DNA of 64,000 bases from Nigrospora sphaerica (taxonomy: Eukaryota > Ascomycota > Sordariomycetes > Amphisphaeriales > Apiosporaceae), in the NCBI GenBank assembly GCA_018287875.1, contig JAGVVL010000017.1:1364001-1428000 (forward strand). Direction: 5' to 3'. Positions 11,143 through 21,419 of the stretch are shown here, in pieces (within the stretch, counting starts at the first letter, position 1; each line of letters opens with the position of its first letter). A model generated the notes under the pieces. It searched no databases and was not told where the DNA came from. It saw nothing but the letters and a program-made list of their open reading frames with translations. The translations under genes were made by a program, and so were the position numbers.

Positions 11143-12395
11143 CTACAGCGGAGCCTTGAACTCCTCCTTGAGGCGGCCGAAGCCGACGCGCGGCTTAAAG
11201 TCGTCCTCCTTGGCGGCGCCAAAGTCGAAGATGGTGTACAGGTTGACGAGCAGCGGGGTGCCGAACAGGAAGAAGCCATCGTCGTTGCCGGGGGCAAAGG
11301 GCGGGGTGCAGGCGTCGTCACGGTTGGCGTAGCCGGGGCGGGCCAGCATGTCGCCGGTGAGGGTGATGTTGCGGAGGTCGCCGGGGGCGTCGCCCTCGAA
11401 GGTGAAGGTCATGGACCAGGACGAGTTGAACTCGGTGCAGAGGGGGATGTGCTCGTGGCTCATGATCTTGTCGAGGTCCCAGCCGATGGACGAGTACATC
11501 AGGTGGGCGTCGAGGCTCGGCACGATGATGTTGCCGGCGCCCGTGTCGAAGACGCCCGAGGCCTTGTACCAGTCGCCGTAGGTGCGGCCGTCGGTGACGG
11601 CCCCGCCGTCGCTGCCCGTGTGCGAGCCCTCGAACTGGACGATGGAGCCGCGCCACAGCTGGTACTCGGCCGGGTCGCCGCCCTTGATGACGGGCACCCA
11701 CGTCACGTCGCCGTCGACGTAACGCTCCTCGTGCGAGCCGCCCAGCGTCAGGACGCCCTCGCCCGGCCGCCCGGCCGTGTCGAAGAGCTCCCTGCCGTAG
11801 TACAGGCCCATGCGCGGCTCGGCCAGCATGCCCTCGGCCAGCATCGTCGCCGGCACCGTGTGCGTCTCGTTCTCCGAGATGCTATCGAACGAGAGGCCCA
11901 GGAAGCCCTCGTCCGGCTGCTGCGTCATCGAGTTCTGGTGCACGTTGAGGAAGGTCTGGTTCCACGTCAAGTCGCCGGCCCGGAACACGTCGGCCACGCC
12001 GGGGCCCGCGACCACGCCGCCCAGGTAGTCGATCTGCGTCGTCGGGCTGACCTGCCGGCCCGTCGACGAGGCACTGAGGTTGTAGCCCACGTACTTGGTG
12101 CCGCTTTTCGGCCGGGCCGCGTCAGCGCGCCAGGTTTCATGGGGGTTTCCCGTTCCGCTTACTCGTTGATGTGCTCACAGCCGCTCGTTCCCCGAGCGCA
12201 CTCTTTGTCGATAATCCACGTCGTCGCGCTACCCGTGTCGAAGCGCAGAAATTGCTCCTCGGCGGGCGTGCCGACCTCGACGCTGACCAGTGCGTAGCTT
12301 CGACGGAAGGTGATGGGCATATCCAGGACGCCGGCGGCGACCGTGGCCTTGGCCAGCGCCGCGGCGGCAAGAGCCGAAGGAGCGAGGCGCACCAT
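11143..12395 (-). CDS. Secreted pepsin-like aspartic protease (family A1)
   Basis: Exons 12395-12163 and 12103-11143 (59-nt intron) encode 397 aa. I chose the ATG at 12395 because it opens directly into a signal peptide (MVRLAPSALAAAALAKATVAAG). The N-lobe catalytic motif is FDTGSATTWIID and the C-lobe motif is FDTGAGNIIVPS. A C-lobe Cys pair is seen at LCTEF and DDACTPP. The fold should be the usual bilobed endopeptidase acting outside the cell. Two oddities stand out. There is almost no pro-segment, because the mature-type strand VSVEVGTP begins about 16 residues after the signal peptide. The flap region reads YNLSASSTGR, not the usual Y-G-[TS]-G. No Ser/Thr-rich GPI tail is present, so it is probably soluble. 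Some fungal A1 groups share these traits; whether it is an active protease is likely but not certain. Confidence 0.9.
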
Positions 12396-13135
12396 TTTCG
12401 GAGTTTGGGACTGGTTTGAACGAAAGACTGGAGTGGTCGGCCAGAGATGCGTAGAAGCCAAGAAAAGCCCTCCGGCCCCCCCCCCCGGCGAAAAGACGGC
12501 AGAGGCGCCCGCCCTTTATCCTACGATCCGGAACAGACGGCGTCGCCGCGACGGACAGGGCGAGCCCGGCCATGGTGGCTTGGCAAGGGTACGGAGCCGC
12601 CTGCTGCCCCGAGCCAATCTTACAGTGGCTAATTATAGCGAGCGATGCCGGGTTGAAGGCTTAGAGGCCCAGGAACGTGGAGCCCATCTGGTCCTGTCGG
12701 CTCACTAGTTCGAGTCGGACTTCGTATTCGATACTGTGATTGCAGTGGTTTAATACCGATGTTCCCCCCTCCCCTGTTAGACGTCTCTCGTGTCTGAAAG
12801 ACAGCTGGCGAGCGCTCACCGACGAAACTCCAGCCACACCGCCAAAGAGCCCCATCCATGCTGGACCGATGTTTAATCCACTCGATTCGTTGATGGCCCA
12901 TGAACAGGCAAAGTCTCTCTTCTTTCTTCCGAGGCCGACGTCGCCGAGCAGGCTTAGGGACCTCAAATATGGATGGGAGTGTATTCACTTTTAAGCCTGT
13001 CTATATCCGAAATGACCAAGGTGCAGCGGAGCAGGCGAATCATTTTTACGAAGGCGGTGATAGAAAGAGCCGACAAATGCGAAAAAGGAGGAGAGGAGAA
13101 AGGGAGGAAAGACAAGGCGAAACGGCAAAAAGAAG
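12396..13135. other. Protease promoter and tRNA-Arg flank
   Basis: No gene is seen. A run of 11 C bases lies at 12476-12486, within about 90 bases upstream of the protease start codon. A weak TATA-like GGATAAAGG (minus strand) is near 12516-12524. Confidence 0.5.
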
Positions 13136-13207
13136 CGACCCAGACGGGATTCGAACCCGCAATCTTCAGTGCCGAAAACTGACGCCTTACCATTAGGCCA
13201 CCAGGCC
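13136..13207 (-). tRNA. tRNA-Arg (anticodon TCG)
   Basis: The 72-nt cloverleaf on the minus strand has no intron. The acceptor GGCCTGG pairs with CTGGGTC using several G-T pairs. The D arm is GCCT/AGGC with AATGGTA loop. The anticodon stem TCAGT/ACTGA carries loop TTTCGGC, giving anticodon TCG (reads CGA). The T arm is GCGGG-TTCGAAT-CCCGT and the discriminator is G. A short T-rich stretch follows downstream on the minus strand (CTTCTTTTTGCCG). Confidence 0.95.
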
Positions 13208-14968
13208 TCGCTTATTGTCGGAAAGAAATGGGCTTATTCACAATTGGATCGATAACACAAACAGTCCAAGCCAGGACCGCAAAGTGGGCTCCAGCATCTG
13301 CGTATATCATTAGCGTTGTGGCCTGTCCGGTGGTTCCTGATGCAGTATACTTTGTTTCTATGTTGCGAATCAACCCGTGGTCGCACACACTGAGCGCCCC
13401 CAGCTTGTTGTCGTCCCTCAGCGAAAAGCACTGAGAACGTCACAGCTACCCGTGGTTCTGATAGTGATCAATCCGGAATCAGCTCAGAGGGAACCCGTCC
13501 AAAACAGGGCTGAATTCGCCGTCCCGCGCTTCTGACCTGGCTGCCCAGAAGTACGGACAAAGCTATGCGCGCCCCCGAAGCGCGGCCGTGTCGACGGGAC
13601 CCGTGCGGTAACGAATGCGCATACGTCGGGCGGTCCCGCGCCCGTCCCGAGTCTCGGCAGCACGTGCGGACCTACGATAGGCAGAAGGACCAGAAGGGCG
13701 TAGCGACCAAGAGCAAGGCCGCCGTCTGGCCAAAGGCCCACGCCGTCTCTCGGGCCGTTTCGACGGCGAGAACCAGCAGCAGTACGGCCACGAGGACGAG
13801 CTGGGGCGGCGCGGGCGCGCGGGTGGGCGGCGCCCGCGGGCCCGAACGAGGGGGCGACGCCGAGGCCCGCGAGGTCCGCCTCGCCGGCCAGGGGGCCCGC
13901 CTCGCACGCCCGCGTGCCGCTCCCCAACAGGGCTTGCCTTTTATAGTGTCCGCGCGGGGCCAAGAAGCAGCGGCTAGCCAGTTGAGAAATGGAAAAGCAG
14001 CAACCGCAGAAGACTCGATACGGCTGACAGCAATGGCGGGTACAGGGCGGCTGCCGATCAGCCCTGTCGGTCGAGGGCCGGTTGTTCCCGTCCTCGTGTA
14101 AGCCAGTCCACCCGATTTTGGCCCCACCGGATAGGACGAGTATCCCTCGTCCTCTTCTACAAACAGCACTGTGCCCGCTTAAGAGGCGTTCCAGGGGAAA
14201 CAGAGCGTCACTCTGGCCAGAGGATGAGCCCTCTGCGGCGGGGGTAGGGGTCGGAATGCATGTGATTTGAGTTTCTTTGACCCTGAAGACCGGAAACGTC
14301 GGGGCGCGCACGGATTGTTTGCCATGGATGGGAACACGGGGGGCCAGTGCCACGCAGGCCACCGAGCTTGTCTGTTGTCAAATAGCACTCCGGCTTGCCG
14401 CATGGACGTGTTTGCACGTGTGTGCGCCTGCGGTCAAAGAGCTGCCTTTAAGCCCAGGCCGCCGAGACAAAAGTCGGAAGAGACGACGGCTGATTCCGAT
14501 ATTCCCGGTTTGCACGGCCATGGCCAGCTCGGCCGGGAACCACGAACCGCGAGTTGTATAGCTTGAGAGGCTGCGTGGTCCAGAGTGTTGCTTGGTCTGC
14601 CAGGTGCGTAACGGCGCTTAGACGCCGGATTCCCTATCGCCCCCATCCGAGACCGACACCTGGCGTCTGTGATTCGTTGGCGGCGCTGGGACCACGAATG
14701 CCTACCAAGATACCATTGCGCGCCGTCGGTACCGTTAGTAGGGGGCTATCGATCCTCCAGCAGCGTCTGTCCCCAGACACGAAGCTATAGTGAAGCTGTC
14801 TTCGACTGCCGTAACATCCATGGGGAAAACACTTGCTTTCCCCCGCAGGCCTTGGCGCACTTACGTCATAGCCGAAAGCCGTACGGTCCGAAGGCCTAGG
14901 CGACTTTTCCACACCGTCGCGACCCCCCCTTTACCCCCGCGGCAAGGCCCGAATACCACCCACCCACC
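13208..14968. other. Intergenic region with an orphan GC-rich block
   Basis: No gene model could be supported in 1.76 kb. The block 13565-13925 is exceptionally GC-rich and open in several frames. Its minus-strand frame contains two hydrophobic stretches (around QLVLVAVLLLVLAVETA and AALLLVATPFWSF), but no ATG opens that frame. A TATA-like TATAAAAGG lies upstream of it on the minus strand near 13937-13945. It could be a decayed gene, a missed exon of a membrane protein, or chance. Confidence 0.4.
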
Positions 14969-16127
14969 ATGAGCGGCGCCGACGCGGACCCCCAGCTGGT
15001 CCTCTTCCAAAGGCAGTACCTGCAGCTGTTCGAGCCCGACTTCCTGGCCTGGCCGCCGCTGGCGCTGCTCCGAAACGCCGACGCGCAGGCCTGGCTCGAC
15101 CGCTACCTGTTCGACGCGGCCCGGGTGCCGCACCTGCCGCCGGCCGCGTACCGGATCCGCGTGCTGCGGGCCCTCGTGGACCGCGTGCGCCGGGCTGCTG
15201 ATCTGCGCGGGCCCGCCGCCGAGCCCTCCGAGGCCCTGGCCCGCCGCCTCGACGCCCTCGCCGCCGCCCACCCGCCGCCGTCGCGCGACGGCGACGCCGC
15301 GGCGCCCGAGGATGCCCACGTCACCTTCACCTGCCTGCGGGCGCCGCGCGACGGCGAGGGGCCCGACGGGCACGCGTCCGCCATCACCCTCCTCGAGCGG
15401 CGCCGTCTCGTCTCGGGCTCGCGCGTCACCGGCTTCCGGACCTGGGAAGGCGCCCTCCATCTCGGGGCCTACCTCCTCAGCGACGCTGGCCAGCGCCTCG
15501 TTCGGGGCCGAAACGTGCTGGAGCTCGGCGCCGGCACCGGCTTCGTCGCCATCTTGTGCGCTAAGCAGCTCGGGGCGAGGCACGTCACCACCACCGACGG
15601 CGACGCCGCCGTGGTCGACGCCCTCGCGGCCAACGTTGCCCTCAATGGCCTCGACGGGCACACGGTCAAGACGGACGTCCTCTGGTGGGGGTCGGACTTG
15701 CGCGGCACCTGGCTAGAGGAAGACTGCGCGGCTTCGCCCTACGATGTCGTCGTCGGGGCCGATATCGTGAGCCCCTCCTCGCTAACCCCCATCTTCGTCC
15801 GTCCCACCACTGACTGCGTCTGTAGACGTACCATGCCGACGCCGTCGTGGCCCTGGTAACAACGCTGCGCCAGCTCTTCACCATGCGGCCGCAGCTGCTG
15901 GTCGTCATCGCCAGTGTCATTCGCAACGCCGACACGTTCCATTTGTTTCAAACAGAATGCCGTGAGTACTGCGTCCCGTTGGAGGGGACTGGGTGGCTGA
16001 CTTGAAAGTAAACTCTGGCTTCTCCATCGAAGAAGTCGCCTTCCCCTTGAGGCCCGTACGCGAACAGCAAGCATTGTTCTATGCCGCCGCAGTCCCCGTC
16101 AAGATCCTACACATTAGACGGGGCTAA
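14969..16127 (+). CDS. Protein-lysine methyltransferase, EEF2KMT/FAM86 (yeast Efm3) family
   Basis: Exons 14969-15766, 15826-15961 and 16009-16127 (introns 59 and 47 nt) encode 350 aa. The N-terminus (LVLFQRQYLQLFEPDF) resembles the FAM86 N-terminal region. The seven-beta-strand methyltransferase core follows: FRTWEGALHLGAYL, then the SAM-binding motif I VLELGAGTGFVAIL. Next come the acidic TTTDGDA after strand 2 and VVVGADITYHADAV as post-motif I. The typical C-terminal part is IRNADTFHLF...CLNSGFSIEEV. Members trimethylate a lysine of elongation factor 2 in the cytosol; that exact substrate is inferred from the family. The first exon is extremely GC-rich and contains an Ala/Arg/Pro-rich low-complexity insert (about residues 75-110). 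It converges with the UDP-galactose transporter gene. Confidence 0.9.
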
Positions 16128-16607
16128 CGAGACTGACGCTACTCCGATCCGTGAGTCGTCCTCCCACTTCAAAAGTTCATAAAATTCGATTGCACATCGG
16201 TATCTGCATGTGTTCTGTACTGCGGCGCTCCGCGCTCAGTCCCCGTGTTTTCCAACCGTATATGTGTTGCCGTCAAGGCAATCGCCTTTTGTTTTGCCTG
16301 CGCACCCCTTTTACCATCTAAGCGTACACGTCTCCAAGTCTCGTCTCGCGAGCCCCCAAGAACACGACCGCGGGCCATCCTACTCCGAGGAGCTCCACAT
16401 GTGCCTCGTTGATTGCTCAACGCCTGCGGTACGAGGTTGGTGTACGCGCACGCGCTCGCTCTCCATCATGAATCCTCATCGCGGGCCTCCAGGCCAAAAT
16501 GCCGGCGTGGCTACGTGCCGAGCCCCACGGGACCAGCGGAACTGGATCGTACACGGCCCGCGGAAGCGAGCGAGGTCGCCTCGTCCTTGTCTTGGTAGAC
16601 ACCATTT
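16128..16607. other. Convergent 3' intergenic region
   Basis: 480 bases separate the stops of the methyltransferase (+) and the nucleotide-sugar transporter (-). Moderately A/T-rich at 16160-16210. No gene is seen. Confidence 0.5.
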
Positions 16608-18231
16608 TCATTCGTCACGGTTCTTAGCACGTGCCGAGCCTGCTCGGGAGTGGTGGCGCAAAGGCGACGATGGCCGTGACGTCGAAAGACCCATCCCCTT
16701 GACCGACTCCAGGGGGTTGGGCACCGTCAGTTTGTCCTCGTACCGGGGCGTGTTCATCGGCTCGATTGTCGTCTTCTCGTAGTTGACGATATTGAGTGGC
16801 GGTGGCCGACCACGCTTGCGGTCCGGCCCGCTGTACAGGAACGTCGAGGCCAACACCAGGGCCGTGCCGATGAGGAACTGCGTTGGGGTTAGGACCGCGA
16901 CCATGAAGGCGAGGGGCCGGGCACAACTTACAGTCGGCGACACCGAGACGTTGAAGAAGTAGACGCTGAACAGGAAGCTGATGACAATGCTGATGCTTGT
17001 CGCGAAGTTCTTGGCGATGTTGTCGGCATAGTTGATGCACAGCGACGCCAAAACACCACCGAAGGCTTGCAGCAGGATCAAGGACCAAACCACCCAGTTG
17101 TACCCGTCGAAGAAGCCGTGCTCCGCGATCTCCCGGCCATCTTTGAATATAACGCCCACGAACAGCGCGGGGAACAGCGAGTAGAAGGACAGCTGGATGT
17201 TGCGCGTCCACACCGAAGCCGCCGAGGCCGGGTCCTTTAGCACCTTCTCGAAGTACACACCAGTCAGGCCGGACACGGCGGCGGCGACGAGCACAGCCGT
17301 CAGGCCGATCGAGTAGTTCATGACGGGCGCCGTGTTCTGGTCCTCCTCAATGCCCTCGTACGTGGCCGAGCGCTTCACCAGCGCATCGCCGACGTCGGCC
17401 AGGCCCATAGCGGTCCGTTTTGTAAGCTCTCTAGCGACCTCGCCCATTCCGTTGGCAATCTGACCGAGTTCGTGAACGGAGCGTGGGAAGAAATGGTCCG
17501 TCATATCGTGGACCATGAACGACCCCTCCTTGGTGTTGGACGAGGGGATCGAGACTATGGACACGCCCATGGTCAGGGCGACGAGGGCGAACCAGCGCTT
17601 CGGCGAGAGCGATCGTCCGAGCATGGTCACCGTGAACAAAGCCGTGGTGAGGATCTGGAACCGGTCAGCAGACGGCGCTCGGGGGGGGGGGGGGGGGGGG
17701 GGGGGTCCTTGTGGCCTTGAGCGGCGGGCGTGGCGCCTACCTTGAGCTGGTAGAGAACCTGGAAGTGGACGGGGTCCAGGTTGCCCACAGCCACGTACTG
17801 CAGCGTGTTCTGTAGGGTGTACAATGCCGCGGGAATGGCGAGTTTCCAGCCGTCACCCGAGAAGACGGCATTGTAGATCTGCTCGAATATGACCGTGGCT
17901 GGCGTTGACGGGGCCAGACTCCTCGAGACTTCGTAAATGGCAAAGGTCAAGGAGATTGCGAGCTTGATCAGCTCGGTGAGGAAAACGGCCGTTGATGTGA
18001 AGTACCGGTGGTCGCCGCTCGGGGGCATCATGCGCGAGTAGTGCATCAACAGGATCAGGGCCGAGTTCTGGAAGGTCAACTGCACAGCCGAGGCCGGGTC
18101 AGCATCATAGCCCACGGGGGGTGGGGAGCAGAAGACGGTACCGTGATCAGGGATACCTGCTTCGCAGGCATTCCTAACAGCGTCGGGCCTGCGCCCATGG
18201 CGGCGGGCGTTGTTGTGTCAAGAATGGCCAT
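16608..18231 (-). CDS. UDP-galactose (nucleotide-sugar) transporter, SLC35A family
   Basis: Exons 18231-18142, 18079-17741, 17654-16932 and 16877-16608 encode 473 aa. It is a Golgi antiporter that exchanges a nucleotide sugar for the nucleoside monophosphate. The family signature is clear: KQVSLITLTFQNSALILLMHYSR at TM1, LYTLQNTLQYVAVGNLDP, VLYQLK, VSGLTGVYFEKVLKD, WTRNIQLSFYSL, and CINYADNIAKNFATSISIVI before the last helices. A ~60-residue insertion between TM4 and TM5 (around HDMTDHFFPRSVHELGQIAN) and a basic, Ser/Arg-rich cytosolic tail of about 70 residues make it longer than animal members. Intron 2 (17740-17655) contains a 25-base homopolymer. Specificity for UDP-Gal over UDP-GlcNAc or CMP-Sia is inferred from fungal context. 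Confidence 0.93.
17681..17705. repeat. 25-nt G homopolymer inside an intron
   Basis: Twenty-five consecutive G on the plus strand lie inside intron 2 of the UDP-galactose transporter, and read as C25 in the transcript. On the plus strand it can form a G-quadruplex. Confidence 0.97.
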
Positions 18232-21200
18232 GGCGTGGACTTCGAGCGTGGCCTGGGTGCAATGACGTCGTGTTGCTATCCGTCCGTCTGCCGTCCCAAG
18301 CCGCGGTTTTTTTTTTCCTTCGGTCGGCTGGAGCAGCTGGAGCAGCTGGATCAGCTGGTTCGACGGGTCGCGGGGAAAACGCACTGTTCCCTTGGTGCTC
18401 TCGTGTGCGGTGCTGTCGGTCGCTGGGGGGCGGGCCGCGATGCAATGGCGGGAAAGAAAGATGGAGGGGGGGAGAGAAGAAGCTGCGGTCGGTTTGACTT
18501 CTGTCGCGTCGTCCAAAAACCGTGCGTTGGCTGGCGGCGGCTGCGTGCGTACAAAGGCCCTGCCGTCTCGGTTGCGGATGCGCTGGCGCTTGGAACCAGG
18601 CGACGCCGGGGCAGATCCGAGGGTGCCGTGCGCGTGCGATGAGGCCGCGGCGCGTCAGACCGTCACTACCTACAACGAACTTCTCCTCCTATTCCTGCCG
18701 AGCTGGGTACCTTGGGGTACCACTGGGGGGGGGATGTGTGAATGTGTGAATGCGTGAAAGTGTGTGGGCGTGGGTGTGGGTGCAATGCGGATGGATGATG
18801 GCATGGGAGCGTGGCAACGCACATGTAACATGTACCTGAAGTCTAGGTTTGGGTGCCCCCATGCATCCGATATGGGATGGCATGCCAGCCTGCTCTATCT
18901 ACTACCTACCTACTAGTTTCCGCGCCTGCCCTATCAAGTGAAGAAGTGGTGCATCATGTACTTTACAGGACTCCTAGCATCCAACATGTAACCTACCACC
19001 CCCTCCCATCCCTGGAGGTGGGCGTTCAACTAGCAGCGAAAGGACGGTGCTTCCCGGCAGAAACGGCGACCTAATTCCATGACAGGGACGGTGCTGCTTT
19101 GGACGGCTGGGGAAGTATAGGGTAATAAGCTTCGATCGACCTGCTTTGCTTCTTGGCCGAGACTTGCGGATTCTGACGAGTATGAAGTAGGCACGGAATG
19201 CATGCTCCAGGAATGCCTGATAGCTACGTACGTTCCAACATACGTACCGCTATGGAGTACGTAAGTGTGTACTTACATCGGTATTACGAGTTGGACACGC
19301 CGACGCCGGATGCCGTGCCGAGACGGTCTAAGCTGGAGGAGTAGACTTGGTGGGCCCCGTGCGAAGGTGGCAGATATGACTTCATGCCCGCCCTTTCTAC
19401 TTGGTGCACCTTCGTTTCTTTTCCCCGTATCCTACAGGTTCTCATAATGCGCTGTACCTACTAGCATCGAATGAGGGGAGCAGCCTTTCCCGCTGCTGCC
19501 CTCCGTAACATGGATGTTCCAGCAAGTGGACCGGTCGGAATTTATAGGCCAAAGAGGAGCGAAAAGCCAAACACCGACGAAATGCCTGCATTGCACACGC
19601 GCCCGATGCGCGAGAGAAGGAGAAGGAGAAGAAAAACGAGGGCCCTAGAATTCAAGGTTTCCCGACCTCTGACAAAATCGCTGACCGGGTCCCGTCGTAT
19701 TGATTCGACGTTGGTGAATAGGGTTACGGATAGGACACGCCAGCGTCGCTGATGGTTGCAACGCGCAAACAATGGATCCCTCATGCCCACCCGTGTGTCC
19801 CACTTTGGCCCTGGAACTCGGAGCAGACGGGTCGATCCCTCGATAAACTCCTCTAGCGACGTCTGGGGGCGTGTGCGACGTGCCGTGATACCCACACATT
19901 GCACGCAGCCCCTGTTTCAATCTGCTGTCGGCTCTCCCTCGCTGCCAGCACTCGCCCCCACCCCACGAGTCGCCGCCCGCGCTGGGAGTGGACGGCGGGA
20001 ACTGCCACGACCGTCAGCGCCTATGGCTCATCCGTACGTCGACCGCAATAGCGCCCGTCCGTCGCGTAATGACCCTACCTCGGGCCTTGTGTATACACGC
20101 CTGGGACCAAGTACAGCGCGGGCGACAGGATTCCATGACGCCCTCTCCCGTTAGGGCCGCGAAGGAGGGGCCACTCGCTTGAAACGATCTACTACGCGAA
20201 AGATAACTTACCCTGAGGCGGACCGCACCTACGAATACTTCATCCCTCTTTCGTCCATCTTCTTCCCCTCGTCACGTCGTCCTGGACGGTTCGCCCCTGT
20301 AGATCCATGATGCGGGGTGCTGTGGCTCGCCCACCGCCCCGAGATCTGGGGGATCTGTATACTTGCCTACCAGCCGGGGAGTTTTAGGGCGATCCTCCAC
20401 GAAGACCAGTACGGCGCCCAGTCTGGTCCATAGATGCTTCAGGGGGGAAACCTCGCGCCTTGCCGACATAAACGGCCCCGTGCGCATCGTAAACCACCAT
20501 TCCCGTAAGGATCCCGCCCATGGGTCCCACGGCTCGGGCTGCCAGGCTTTCTTCCTTATGTACGTCGCAACCGCCGGAGCCGGCCGCATCTGCACCTATT
20601 AGGCCCACCGCGGAATGTCTTCTTACATTTCTTCTTTCCTCCCTTTGCCGGGACCGCCCCGAGTCGAAAAGAACGTGTTGAGTACCCAATGCGCCCCGGC
20701 TGGCTCGCCTTGCCATGCGCCTTGGACCGGTCAAACTGCGCAGCCAAGCCCCAATAAGAAATCGACGCGTGATGGCGCCGCCCGTCTCGGGTCACGCGCG
20801 ACGTCGGTTCGCGGTACTAGCCCAGCGCGAAGCCTGTGTTTGCCGGGCGTGTATGACGTCGGTATAAAACCTGCTGCGGTTCGACGACGGCAGGAGGGTC
20901 CACAGGTCGCTCATTGTGAAATGGCCAGGATTGTGGTGGTAGTAGATGTGTGAGCCGAGGAGGCCACTGCTTGTATTTCCTGCCCGCGAAGGCGTCTATC
21001 GCCCCCGTCAGCGCTTCCAACCGGGTCCCTCCTGGAAGTCCATGCGGCTACATGTCCCTCCCATCATGCCCCTCGTCTATATTACATGAGATATGCCCAA
21101 CCATCGCCCAGCCCGGCCCGTCGTTTCTTTCCTGGAGCGTGATAGATGACAGCCGCGGCCTGGCCAGGCTGCGGCCCTTCCGTCCATTATACACTACGTC

Positions 21201-21419
21201 CTCTGGGACATAAAGTAGAGTCTGGTCTCGTAACAAAATAGCATCGCACGCTGATCGACATGGCGGACGCCTCTCGTTTTGTAATCATGCCAAGGCCGTT
21301 CCCAAAATGCAAACATAAGAAATATTTATACGTCGTCGACGACCAACGAAAAGCCGGCGGGGGCGGCACATGGCCTCTGTTGTCGCTTGTCGTCTGGTTT
21401 CCTCGACAACCCCGCACGC
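18232..21419. other. Gene-poor intergenic region, 3.2 kb
   Basis: No supportable gene. The first ~250 bases are the promoter and leader of the UDP-galactose transporter (minus). GTG-rich low-complexity sequence lies at about 18729-18785 and a TACC repeat at 18902-18914. Scattered palindromes of GTAC/ACGT type occur around 19220-19275. The segment next to 21420 is the 3' flank of the 965-aa gene. Confidence 0.5.

Noticed and set aside
13484..14362. 292-codon open frame on the minus strand
   Set aside because: It has no ATG anywhere in the frame, is compositionally driven by the GC-rich block, and shows no domain. Kept only as an orphan GC-rich block.
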